Source: Saprospiraceae bacterium
GTDB lineage: Bacteria > Bacteroidota > Bacteroidia > Chitinophagales > Saprospiraceae
Reading direction: 5' to 3'
Length of the DNA stretch: 64,000 nucleotides
Assembly (NCBI GenBank): GCA_041392805.1
Contig: JAWKLJ010000003.1
Span: 62,001-126,000 of the forward strand
Below the pieces are notes generated by a model that had not been told where the DNA came from, did no database searches, and saw only the letters and a list, made by a program, of their open reading frames with translations. Below are positions 53,751-63,507 of this stretch, piece by piece. Each line of letters starts with the position of its first letter. Position 1 is the first letter of the stretch. A program made the translations under genes and the position numbers.

Positions 53751-55271
53751 TTACACGAACTTTCTTTTGAGGGTGCGGAAGATGTGGCGGGAGAAGATGG
53801 CGACGATGAGGCCGAGGCCACCGATGAGTTTGAAGGCGCCTGCGTTGTCGCCGAGTTCGTTGCCGATGTAGCGGAGGACCATGAGGGAGCTGAAGAGGAC
53901 GATGAGGGGGAGGGTAAAGTCGATCTCTTGCTTGCTGGCGGTGTGGCGGATTTTGGCGGTGGTTTCGGGGGAGATGGTGACTTCTTTGCTGAGTCGTTCG
54001 ATCATTTCGATGATGTAGAGGGGGATGCCTTGGGTATCTTCCCAGATGCGGTTTTTGTAGGCCTCGTAGTCGGTGATGCGATCCAGGAGGGGGAAGCTGA
54101 GTTTGTTGATGAGTTCGATGGACTCGGGACGGGAGAGGGGCTCCAGTTCGATCTTTTCGAAATTGGAGAGAAAGGTTTTGTGCTCCAGTTTGATGCGACG
54201 GGCAGCGGCAATGATGATGAAATGATTTTTGAGTTTTTCCATGACAGAGACGCCATATTTGGTGATGTCGGTGAGGTCATCGAAGATGAGGGTATATTCT
54301 TTGTGGGTGGTAGATTGGATGGCCAACTCGCAAAGGCGCTTGATGCTTTCGCGGGTGGCCAGTTTCTCCAGGTCAAAGCGATCGTTGATTTTGAAGAGCA
54401 TTTCGAAGAGTTTATCCTTGTCGTGATCAAATAGCTCCAACAATAAACCACCGAGGGTTTTCTTGGGTGATCGGAAATCATCCAGGCGGATAATCTTGCC
54501 ATGGTGATAATTGTCGAGCAAATGCGTTTTGCCTATTCCCTGGGCGCCAATTAGCACTACATTCACCTGTTTTTGGGCTAGTTCATGCAATTTATCCAGC
54601 TCCTTTTTGCGGCCGATGTGGAAGGGCGTCATTCCAATGCGGGCAGGTGTGATGTCGACCGGAGCCTTAGGGGCGGTCGACCAGAATTGGGTGATTCGTT
54701 GGAAAAGATTGGGTTTTTCCTCGATACTAGAGATAGCCGCCTGAATCTTTTGTTGGGGCACATGCAGATAAATCTCAGTCGTCTGTTGGCTAGCATGGCC
54801 GAGCATCTTTTGCGCCGTGCGGATATCATTGCCCTCATTGACAACCCTGGAAGCAAAGAAATGGCGCAGCATATGCGGATTGATGATTCCGTTGCTATGT
54901 TTTTTCAATCGTCGCCAGACCATTTTTCGGCAGAGGTGGGGTTGGTCAGACTGAGCAGAAGGCGGAAAGAGGTAAGCATCAGGCAGTTTGCTTTTCATGA
55001 CGCCCCAATAATTGGTGAGGGCATCCATGATTCGTTGGGTAAGGGGAATAACACGGACTTTATCCTTTGCCGTGGGTCGTTTTTTGAGGCTTTGCACCAG
55101 GACCGTCCGATCATGGAAGTTGAAATGTTTGACTTGGAGTCGGACGACCTCGGTGACGCGGAGGCCAGCGTCGGCCATGAGGAGGGTGATGAGTTGGTAT
55201 TTTTTGTTGAGGGATTTTAGGAGGAGGGAGAGTTGTTGGGGGGTGAGGAGAGGGGAGGAGTGTGTTTGCAT
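53751..55271 (-). CDS. tyrosine recombinase fused to a STAND/AAA-like ATPase with two membrane helices
   Basis: The 506-aa protein has three parts. Residues about 10-180 are a complete tyrosine-recombinase catalytic domain: arginine in AGLRVTEV (R38), lysine-rich hairpin (KKRPTAKDKVRVIPL), HMLRH (H133, R136), LGHAS (H159) and the nucleophile in TTEIYLHV (Y168). The N-terminal core-binding domain of phage-type integrases is missing. Residues about 205-440 are a P-loop ATPase: IGRKKELDKL lead, Walker A GAQGIGKT (242-249), Walker B TLIFDDLTD (327-335), and TQGIPLYI resembling the GxP motif of STAND NTPases. Two hydrophobic segments (453-470, 480-496) and a basic end (FRTLKRKFV) follow. The fusion suggests an ATP-gated, membrane-held recombinase; that is inference. 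Confidence 0.88.
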   Translation of the reverse strand: MQTHSSPLLTPQQLSLLLKSLNKKYQLITLLMADAGLRVTEVVRLQVKHFNFHDRTVLVQSLKKRPTAKDKVRVIPLTQRIMDALTNYWGVMKSKLPDAYLFPPSAQSDQPHLCRKMVWRRLKKHSNGIINPHMLRHFFASRVVNEGNDIRTAQKMLGHASQQTTEIYLHVPQQKIQAAISSIEEKPNLFQRITQFWSTAPKAPVDITPARIGMTPFHIGRKKELDKLHELAQKQVNVVLIGAQGIGKTHLLDNYHHGKIIRLDDFRSPKKTLGGLLLELFDHDKDKLFEMLFKINDRFDLEKLATRESIKRLCELAIQSTTHKEYTLIFDDLTDITKYGVSVMEKLKNHFIIIAAARRIKLEHKTFLSNFEKIELEPLSRPESIELINKLSFPLLDRITDYEAYKNRIWEDTQGIPLYIIEMIERLSKEVTISPETTAKIRHTASKQEIDFTLPLIVLFSSLMVLRYIGNELGDNAGAFKLIGGLGLIVAIFSRHIFRTLKRKFV

Positions 55272-55845
55272 GTTGGTCGTTTTTTTAGGGGTGAGGGGTC
55301 TGTTGTCTGGGGATGTGGCGATGTGTTTTAGGGGTCAGTTTTCAGGGGTGTGGCAAAGGTTTAGGGGTCAGTGTCTAGGGTGTGGGTATTTTGAGGAGTC
55401 AGTTGTCTGGGTTGTGGCGGATATGTTAGGTGTCAGTCTTGCGGGGAGGTGGCAGTGTTTAGGAGTCAGTTGGCGGAGCGGTGGCTGTAGTAAGGAGTCA
55501 GTTGGCAGAGTGATGGCTTTTTATAAGGGTCAGTTGGCGTGGATGTTGCTATGTTGAAAGATTAGTTTTGCGAGGGGTGGCTGTAGGGAAGTGTCAGATT
55601 GTAAAAGAGAATGGCTTTTGTGAGGAATCCGTTTTTAGCAAAGTTTACAAAAAGGGTGAGGAAAAAGTTCCTATTGAGCGCAGGTAATAGGGGTTCAATT
55701 TACGGAAATATCAGGAAAGATGCTAATCAAGTAGGCAATAGAAGCCGCGGGACTATAATCCATTCGCCAAAAGCGTAGTCTAACTTCAAGTTGACACCAA
55801 ATAATTTATATATTCTTAAGTTTTTAATTGCCTTAATAAAATAGG
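55272..55845. repeat. degenerate GGGGTCAG/AGGAGTCAG repeat tract
   Basis: About nine imperfect units of 35-55 bases, each with (A/G)GG(A/G)GTCAG followed by TT(G/T)(C/G)GG..GTGGC, fill 55290-55590. The same words occur in coding DNA at 51960-52040 and between genes at about 57280-57350. From 55600 to 55845 I see no gene or other repeat. Confidence 0.6.
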
Positions 55846-57050
55846 AGTGTATCACGCGTTACACTTGTTACGCTTTTGATACAGTCATTTTGGCCTAAAA
55901 CCTTCAAAAAAGGTGCTTTTTCAGGAAGTTGAGTGTATCATGTATTACGTGATACAGTTGTGCGATTCAGGCTTTAATCACTGTTTAACAATGACTTATA
56001 TGTGTTTCGGCAGTGTATCATCGTCAAAAAAATGATACAGTGTGATACAGTATGATACACCTGGTATGAGCTACTATGTTCATCACTTATTTGGTGTTAA
56101 AAATAAAAATATAGAGCAGATCTGGGTGAAAAAATCCCATATTCAGGTTTAGAAAGCAAGATTTTCATTTTGAGGAAATTTGGCAAAAATATGGAATGAA
56201 GTAATTTTTTTTTCATTTACTACGGGGGGGCAGGGGGGAGACAAAATTGTAATTATGTCGCCCCCGAAATTTAGGGAAAGGGAGACGTTTTTTAATAGGG
56301 AATGAAGGGCTGGAAAATGAAAAATCATAGAGTTACCCAATTTTATTTGGCAAGAGGGTAGGGGTGGTTTGTTACAAATGACGAAGCACAAGGGGTGTAT
56401 CAGTATTACACTTGTTACGCTTTTGATACATGTTACGGTTTTGATACAGTACAGCCTTTAAAAAAAGATATTATTATTATTATTTACTGTATCGTATCAG
56501 GGCCACCGCTTAGGTGTAAAGGGGTGTATCATGCGTTACACTTGTTACGCTTTTGATACATGTTACGGTTTTGATACAGTACAGCCTTTAAAAAAAGATA
56601 TTATTATTATTATTTACTGTATCGTATCAGGGCCACCGCTTAGGTGTAAAGGGGTGTATCATGCGTTACACTTGTTACGCTTTTGATACATGTTACGGTT
56701 TTGATACAGTACAGCCTTTAAAAAAAGATATTATTATTATTATTTACTGTATCGTATCAGGGGCCACCGCTTAGGTGTAAAGGGGTGTATCATGCGTTAC
56801 ACTTGTTACGCTTTTGATACATGTTACGGTTTTGATACAGTACAGCCTTTAAAAAAAGATATTATTATTATTTACTGTATCGTACCAGGGGCCACTGCTT
56901 AGGTGTAAAGGGTGTATCACGCGTTACACTTGTTACGCTTTTGATACATGTTACGCTTTTGATACAATGTAGCTTATTATTTGCCGTGCCGTATCATGGG
57001 CTAACTATAACATAAATGGGGCTAATTTCAAGTATTTGATCATTAGAAGG
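55846..57050. repeat. GTATCA/TGATAC word array with ~130-bp tandem units
   Basis: Four tandem units start at 56392, 56521, 56651 and 56782, with a partial fifth from about 56910, 128-131 bp each. Each contains GGGGTGTATCATGCGTTACA, two GTTACG.TTTTGATACA words, an (ATT)n run that varies in length, and TTACTGTATCGTATCAG. Looser copies of the words lie at 55846-56070. There is no gene; the stretch 56090-56390 holds only C/G runs. Confidence 0.8.
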
Positions 57051-57916
57051 GCGGTAGGGAAATCTTCGTTTCGGAGGGATTAAGGTTTGGGCGGGCGGGG
57101 CGAGCGGTGTCTGTTGGCAAGTGGGGTTGGGTTAAAGCAGGTGGCAATGGGTGCGCTAAGTCAAGGCTACGGCTGACTGTTTAGGGAAGCGGTAGCGGGT
57201 TGCGACCTGCTTGCGGGTTTGGACTTGCTGTGGCCATATGGAGTGAGGGAGGGGGGCTTGCTGTGATTGTGATTGGAGTGTAGGAGTCAGTTTTTGAAGG
57301 GGCAGGTTGGATAGTGTAAGGAGTGTAGGAGTCAGGTTTTGGGGAAGTCATCAGGTTTGGGTGGGTGGCGAGCGGAATGTGGCTGGCGGCAAGTGGGTTG
57401 GCTTAAAGCAGGTGGCAGTAGGTGTAGCTAAGCCAGGGCTACGGCTGACCGTTTAGGGAAGCGGTAGCGGGTTGCGACCTGCTTGCGGGTTGGGACTTGT
57501 TGTGGGCATATGGAGTGAGGTGAGGCTTGCTGTGATTGTGATTGGAGTTTAGGGATATGGGGGGAGTTTGGATTTTGGGGGAGTTTGGGAGGTGTCAGGT
57601 TTTTGGGGAGTAGGGCGAGCGGAATATGGCTGGCGGCAAGTGGGGTTGGGTTAAAGCAGGTGGCAATAGGTGTAGCTAAGCCAGGGCTACGGCTGACCGT
57701 TTAGGGAAGCGGTAGCGGGTTGCGACCTGCTTGCGGGTTGGGACTTGCTGTGGGCATATGGTGTGAGGTGGGAGTTGGCTATGAGTGATTTTGGGGAAGG
57801 TTTGGAGATCTTGAGGTGTTGTGAAAGTAATGGGAATGCAATTTAAATAAAGAATTTGCATTAGGTTTTCTAAATTTACATAGATAGCCTACTTTTTTAA
57901 AAACAACTGCTAATTC
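57051..57916. repeat. three imperfect ~180-bp direct repeats upstream of the STAND gene
   Basis: Copies at about 57089-57280, 57351-57550 and 57597-57770 share GGCGAGCGG, GTTAAAGCAGGTGGCA, CTACGGCTGAC.GTTTAGGG, AAGCGGTAGCGGGTTGCGAC and CTGCTTGCGGGTT. AAGCAGGT and ACCTGCTT inside each can pair. No gene is present. Confidence 0.7.
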
Positions 57917-60900
57917 ATGGCTAAAAAAAGAAAATCCTTTCGGGACAAGTTGCATCAATTACAAAGTGCAACATTTGTTGGCCGAGAAAAACAGTTGAAG
58001 TCTTTTGTTGAAAACTTAAAATCAGATCCGGACGACCTGCATTTTAGCAACATCTTTAATATTTATGGGCAAGGGGGCGTTGGAAAAACGACCTTGTTGC
58101 GCAAGTTTGAACAGGAAGCAAAAGCACAGGGGGCCTTGACTGCTTACACGGATGAAGGCATTGCAACTGTTCCAGAATATATGAACGCTGTTGCAATGCA
58201 ACTGGAGAAGCAAGGGAAGTCGTTCAAAAAGTTCAATAAAAGATATGAAGATTATCGGCAACATAAAGAAGAACTCGAAGCAGACCCGGAAGCTCCTAAA
58301 GGTTTTGCTGCCCTATTGGGGCGAACCCTTGCGAAGGGCGGGGCAGGACTAGCCAAACAAATACCAGTGGCTGGCGCAGCAATGGAATTTGTTGATACAG
58401 AAGCTTTCGCAAATCAAGCTGGAGAATGGGCAACTTTTGTTGCCAAAAAGTTGACCAATAGAAAAGATGATGTACAGTTGGTACTTAAACCGGAACGAGT
58501 GCTTACTCCTATCTGGTTGGAAGAACTAGGCGATTGTGCTAATGGGCAGCAAGCATGCTTATTGATTGATACCTACGAAAATACGGGACATTTTTTAGAT
58601 TCCTGGCTAAGAAGCTTAATTGAAGACCAGTATGGGGAACTTTCATCAGGCATCGTTTTAGTTATTTCGGGGCGAAAAAAATTGGAATCTAATCATTGGA
58701 GTCCTTACCTAAGTATTTCAGTACCCCTACCTGTAGAACCATTCACAGAAACCGAGGCACTTGATTATTTGGCCCGTCGGGGTATTATCCAGGAAAAATT
58801 GGTGCACACCATTCTTCAATTATCTGGCAGGCTTCCGGTTCTTTTGGCTACGCTCGCCGAGAGTTCACCCAATTCAATAGAAGAATTAGATGAAGTTTGT
58901 GAAACCGCAGTAGAACGATTTTTGAAATGGGAGGATGAACCTTCTAAAAGAGAAATTGCCCTTCATGCCGCTGTACCCCGATACCTTAACCAGGATATTT
59001 TAGCCCAAATAGCTGAGATTGAAAAGACTGGAGAGCTATTTACTTGGCTACGAAGTAAACCATTTGTTGGACAACGAGCGGGACGATGGACTTATCATCC
59101 GATCGTGCGTGAACAGATGTTACGATATTTTGGCCAGCTTTCCCCAAGAGAAATAAATAAAATACACGAACAACTGGCTGAATACTTCCAAAGCCAACAA
59201 ACAGCCTTGGGTTTCAGCCAAAAAGAGGGTATTAAGAACGAAAAATGGCAAGAGTTAGCTTTGGAGGTTCTCTACCACCAGTACGGACATTCACCTCAAG
59301 AATACCTCCCTGATGCCTTGAACTTAGGTGTTTTTGCCATTAAAGAAAACTATGATTTTGCGGAGAAATGGTTCGAAACATTGGAAGAAATTGAAATTAT
59401 TCTGGGTAAATCTGCACCAAAAAAAATAGGGAAACTATTCAATGAATTGTTCTTTTGTTTAGGAGAAAAGAAATATACCGATGTGCTGCAGGCAGTTGAC
59501 AAGATCGAGCAGTTAAGTTTACTGACTTCCGATAATTTATATATCATTTTTTTCATCAAAGCAGGAGCCTACTTTTACATAAATAAGAAAGCGGAAGCCC
59601 TTGCCAGCTACGACAAGGCCATCGAGCTCAACCCCGAATATGCTTCGGCCTTCAACAACCGAGGCACCGTGCTTTCTAAACTAGACCGCAAAGCGGAAGC
59701 CCTTGCCAGCTACGACAAGGCCATCGAGCTCAACCCCGAATATGCTTCGGCCTTCTACAACCGAGGCACCGTGCTTGATGACCTAGACCGCAAAGCGGAA
59801 GCCCTTGCCAGCTACGACAAGGCCATTGAGCTCAACCCCGAAGATGCTTCGGCCTTCTACAACCGAGGCACCGTGCTTGATGACCTAGACCGCAAAGCGG
59901 AAGCCCTTGCCAGCTACGACAAGGCCATCGAGCTCAACCCCGAATATGCTTCGGCCTTCTACAACCGAGGCAACGTGCTTGATGACCTAGACCGCAAAGC
60001 GGAAGCCCTTGCCAGCTACGACAAGGCCATCGAGCTCAACCCCGAATATGCTTCGGCCTTCTACAACCGAGGCACCGTGCTTTTCTAAACTAGACCGCAA
60101 AGCGGAAGCCCTTGCCAGCTACGACAAGGCCATCGAGCTCAACCCCGAAGATGCTTCGGCCTTCAACAACCGAGGCACCGTGCTTGATGACCTAGACCGC
60201 AAAGCGGAAGCCCTTGCCAGCTACGACAAGGCCATTGAGCTCAACCCCGAAGATGCTTCGGCCTTCTACAACCGAGGCAACGTGCTTGATGACCTAGACC
60301 GCAAAGCGGAAGCCCTTGCCAGCTACGACAAGGCCATCGAGCTCAACCCCGAATATGCTGCGGCCTTCAACAACCGAGGCAACGTGCTTGATGACCTAGA
60401 CCGCAAAGCGGAAGCCCTTGCCAGCTACGACAAGGCCATCGAGCTCAACCCCGAAGATGCTTCGGCCTTCAACAACCGAGGCAACGTGCTTGATGACCTA
60501 GACCGCAAAGCGGAAGCCCTTGCCAGCTACGACAAGACCATCGAGCTCAACCCCGAATATGCTTCGGCCTTCTACAACCGAGGCACCGTGCTTTCTAAAC
60601 TAGACCGCAAAGCGGAAGCCCTTGCCAGCTACGACAAGGCCATCGAGCTCAACCCCGAATATGCTGCGGCCTTCTACAACCGAGGCACCGTGCTTTCTAA
60701 ACTAGACCGCAAAGCGGAAGCCCTTGCCAGCTACGACAAGGCCATCGAGCTCAACCCCGAAGATGCTTCGGCCTTCTACAACCGAGGCAACGTGCTTGAT
60801 GACCTAGACCGCAAAGCGGAAGCCCTTGCCAGCTACGACAAGGCCATCGAGCTCAACCCCGAATATGCTGCGGCCTTCAACAACCGAGGCACCGTGCTTT

Positions 60901-61421
60901 CTAAACTAGACCGCAAAGCGGAAGCCCTTGCCAGCTACGACAAGGCCATCGAGCTCAACCCCGAAGATGCTGCGGCCTTCAACAACCGAGGCAACGTGCT
61001 TTCTAAACTAGACCGCAAAGCGGAAGCCATAGAGGACTTTAAAGCAGCTATTCTAATCAAAGAAAAACGCTTGATTAGAGAACCTTCCAATCCTAAACTA
61101 CTGAATAGTTTAGCAAATGATTATGGCAGTCTTGCCTGGCACTTACTTTTCACCAAACAGTTCAAGGAATCTGAAGAAGCTGTTCACAAAGGGTTTAAGT
61201 ATGATCCTTCCGAAATCTGGATCAACATGAATTTAGCATGGGCTTATCTATTTCAAGGGCATTTTGATCAAGCGAAAAAAATATGCAATGATCTAAAAGA
61301 TAAAGATTACAATGAAGAAAAGAGCTTTAGAGATGTTTTTTTAGAGGACCTGAAAGAATTGGAAGATGTAGGTATTAGGCATCCAGATATGAAGAAAATT
61401 AGTTTACTATTGAAAGTATAG
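57917..61421 (+). pseudogene. STAND NTPase with 14+ TPR repeats, interrupted by one frameshift
   Basis: ATG 57917 opens a STAND protein: FVGREKQLKSF (20-30), Walker A GQGGVGKTT (51-59), a Walker B-like ACLLIDTYE at about 213, then a winged-helix-like region and a helical part to about residue 550. From 59580 there are 14 nearly identical 34-aa TPRs (KAEALASYDKAIELNPE unit, 102 bp each), then degenerate TPRs to 61421. One copy has TTTT instead of TTT at 60081-60084, which shifts the frame and stops it at 60088; the rest continues in another frame to 61421. Intact it would encode about 1,168 aa. STAND-TPR proteins are often antiviral or signalling switches. The shift may be phase variation, decay or an assembly error. 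Confidence 0.8.
60081..60084 (+). other. single-base insertion splitting the TPR gene
   Basis: In the other repeat units the joint reads GTGCTTTCTAAAC; here it reads GTGCTTTTCTAAAC. The extra T turns CTTTCT into CTT TTC TAA. All flanking units are in frame with one another on either side. Confidence 0.8.
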
Positions 61422-61482
61422 AGAATAGTTGATCAACCCCTGCTTTAAATAGATTAAAAACTCATAAAAGGGCAAAAAAAAA

Positions 61483-61509
61483 GAGGCATCCGATTGATTC
61501 GGATGCCTC
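61483..61509 (-). terminator. intrinsic terminator for leftward transcripts
   Basis: GAGGCATCCGA (61483-61493) and TCGGATGCCTC (61499-61509) form an 11-bp stem with a 5-base loop. On the minus strand a run of nine T's follows. It can end transcription from the lipoprotein gene at 62112-63182, about 600 bases away, and may also slow the rightward STAND transcript. Confidence 0.75.
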
Positions 61510-61896
61510 GATATGCGCTCTTGCGTTTGTTGAGATTAAACTGTGCCTTTCAGAAAGAAGCGCAGGATAATACTCTAGGTAAAAAGGTAGTCATGCAGCT
61601 AAACGCTCTAACTTTATAGAGGATATATAGGTGCCAGGTTATTCATATTGGATTGGGTTGCAATCCTTTTGGGGGTTGGGGGGTGAGGCCCTGGAGCTTG
61701 GGGGGCTCCAGGGTTGTAGATTGGGTTTTCATTTGGCGAGATGAGGGATTGGACTTATGTGACATGGGGTGTAGTATGGCGTTTTTTGGGTTAAAAAAAA
61801 AGAGATAGCTATTCCTGGTGAATAACTACCTCTTTTACCTGCACCAAATATACATAAAATATTCGTTTCTAACAAGTTGTAGTGGGTATAATATTG
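61510..61896. other. intergenic, nothing recognised
   Basis: It contains only G-rich stretches (GGGGGTTGGGGGGTGAGGCC) and no credible gene or paired structure. Confidence 0.4.
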
Positions 61897-62072
61897 AGAG
61901 CTTGTCTAAAAATTACAAGAAGGGCTATCTGCGGCCAATTTCCTTTTGCACTTCGTTATTTTTTTCGCTCCCGCTAGAAAATAGCGGGACCCGCATCCGA
62001 CTGCAAAAAATGCCTCGTTCAAAAGGAAATTTGCTCACAGCTATCTCCTAAAGCAATTCTTAGACAAGCTCT
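61897..62072. mobile_element. MITE-like element with 13-bp terminal inverted repeats
   Basis: AGAGCTTGTCTAA (61897-61909) and TTAGACAAGCTCT (62060-62072) are exact complements. Inside are a second pair, AATTTCCTTTTG (61937-61948) with CAAAAGGAAATT (62020-62031), and a central CCCGCTA-GAAAA-TAGCGGG hairpin (61970-61988). The 176-bp element has no gene. No target duplication is visible. Confidence 0.7.
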
Positions 62073-62111
62073 GAATAATTTGTATCAAATGATGCAGAAT
62101 GTGCATTAGGT

Positions 62112-63182
62112 TCAATCGATCCTGAAAGCGAGTTGAAAACTTGGCTGGTTGAGGAGGCAGTGCCAGTAGCTGGGTTCTACGTCGACGTCCATGATAAAGT
62201 GGTGGTCTTCGAGTTGGTAGGTGTTGGTGTCTTCGATGCCGGAGACGGTGGTGTTGGGGTAGCAGGAATCGGTAAAGAGGTTTAGCCAATTCGGTCTGAT
62301 GGGGAGGAGGGAAAAAAGCTGGAGCTGGGGGCGCTTGGCGTCGAAACTGAGATCAAAAGGAATTTCTGCTAGCGTAGTCGTATTAGCGGGTACGTTTTCG
62401 AAGAGCATATAACGGCCCGTATCTCGTTTTTGGATGATGCCGATACGATTATCAGCTGGGGCAGTGCTTCGGCCGTCATCTTGTCTATCGATGATGGGGC
62501 TTCGTTGTTGTTCCTGATTAGGGTTTATAAGACCGCCATCTTTTTTTCTTGGAAGTTTTAAGATGCTGAGGGTATTAGAATCGGTGTTAGGGTCATTGTT
62601 TTCCTTGCTGATGATAATGCTCTGCAGCCCATTTTCAACGGGTGTTGCCATACCCAAACGTCCGCCATCACCATGTTTGTAAGCCATTAAGATGCGAAGT
62701 GTTTGAGTATCGGGTGGGGTAAAATAGAAATGTCCGGTGTTTGGATCGGTTACTGCCTGGAGGATCCCGGCAGGGAGGTGGACATTCATGATGGAGAGGA
62801 AGGTGCGGATCCGGTTTCCGATTCTGAAGGTGCGATGGTCGGAGGGGAATCTATATCCTTGTGAATCGGTAATTATGTGCTGGGTGCTTTGGTTTTCGAC
62901 GATGATGAGTTCGTCCTGGTCGTTGAGGTCGATGGTGGGGTAGTCTGGTCCGGTTTCGAATACGGTTTGTTGTCGATTGGCGGTTTGTAGCTGGTCGTTG
63001 ATGAGTTGGGCTTGGAAGATGGTGGTGTGGATGGTGTTTTGGTTGTCGGTGGTGTTGGTGCGGAGGTCGAGATTTGGTTGTTGTTTGGGTTTTGGGATTG
63101 GGTTTTTGGTGCAGGATGTGGTTGTTAGGAGGAGGGTTAGGGTTGTTAGGGTTAGGAGGTTGATGATGGTTTTGGTTTTCAT
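62112..63182 (-). CDS. lipoprotein of unknown function, 356 aa
   Basis: The start MKTKTIINLLTLTTLTLLLT followed by TTSC gives a clear lipoprotein signal (C24). The mature protein is threonine-, asparagine- and glutamine-rich at first, then mainly beta (HRTFRIGNRIRTFLSIMNVH, TGHFYFTPPDTQTLRILMAY). No known domain was recognised. A gamma repeat head hairpin lies about 30-55 bases upstream of the start. The gene is probably downstream of the partial gene at the right edge, on the same strand. It may belong to a conjugation- or surface-related group, but nothing shows it. Confidence 0.72.
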   Translation of the reverse strand: MKTKTIINLLTLTTLTLLLTTTSCTKNPIPKPKQQPNLDLRTNTTDNQNTIHTTIFQAQLINDQLQTANRQQTVFETGPDYPTIDLNDQDELIIVENQSTQHIITDSQGYRFPSDHRTFRIGNRIRTFLSIMNVHLPAGILQAVTDPNTGHFYFTPPDTQTLRILMAYKHGDGGRLGMATPVENGLQSIIISKENNDPNTDSNTLSILKLPRKKDGGLINPNQEQQRSPIIDRQDDGRSTAPADNRIGIIQKRDTGRYMLFENVPANTTTLAEIPFDLSFDAKRPQLQLFSLLPIRPNWLNLFTDSCYPNTTVSGIEDTNTYQLEDHHFIMDVDVEPSYWHCLLNQPSFQLAFRID

Positions 63183-63214
63183 TTGGATTGGTTTTGGTTA
63201 AAGTTTTACTTTGT

Positions 63215-63437
63215 CCTTTTTTCTTGATAAAAAAGGACCAAAAAATCAAGGCTGTATTCATTTTTTAACGCTGCGAAAGCGCCTAAAATCCTAAACAGAA
63301 TAAACTCGCATTTGGGGTTTTGGGCTTGCTCATAGTGTTTGGATTACTTGAGTTTTGGGGTTATTTATGGTATTGGGTTTGCTCAAACAGTATTCTGTTC
63401 TTAACGGATTTTCGGCGCTTTCTCCACTAAAATGAAT
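63215..63437. repeat. type-gamma bipartite hairpin repeat 6
   Basis: Head hairpin GTCCTTTTTT / AAAAAAGGAC near 63215-63240; GGCTGTATTCAT; TAACGC; stem GCGAAAGCGCCTAAAATCC opposite GGATTTTCGGCGCTTTC. The loop is bordered by ACTCGC and TTGCTCAAACAG, as in gamma 1. Confidence 0.8.
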
Positions 63438-63507
63438 AATGCCGGGGGGCTGCGAGGGATGGCGGCTTGATTTTGGCTTCTGGGGTTATGGCGGCTGAGG
63501 GTTTTGG

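Noticed and set aside
53727..55220. Plus-strand frames of 181-235 codons opposite the recombinase
   Set aside because: They are antisense shadows of a gene with strong catalytic motifs, and their translations are low-complexity acidic runs.
56392..56990. Tandem ~130-bp repeats as a CRISPR array
   Set aside because: The units are identical throughout, with no unique spacers and no cas genes nearby.
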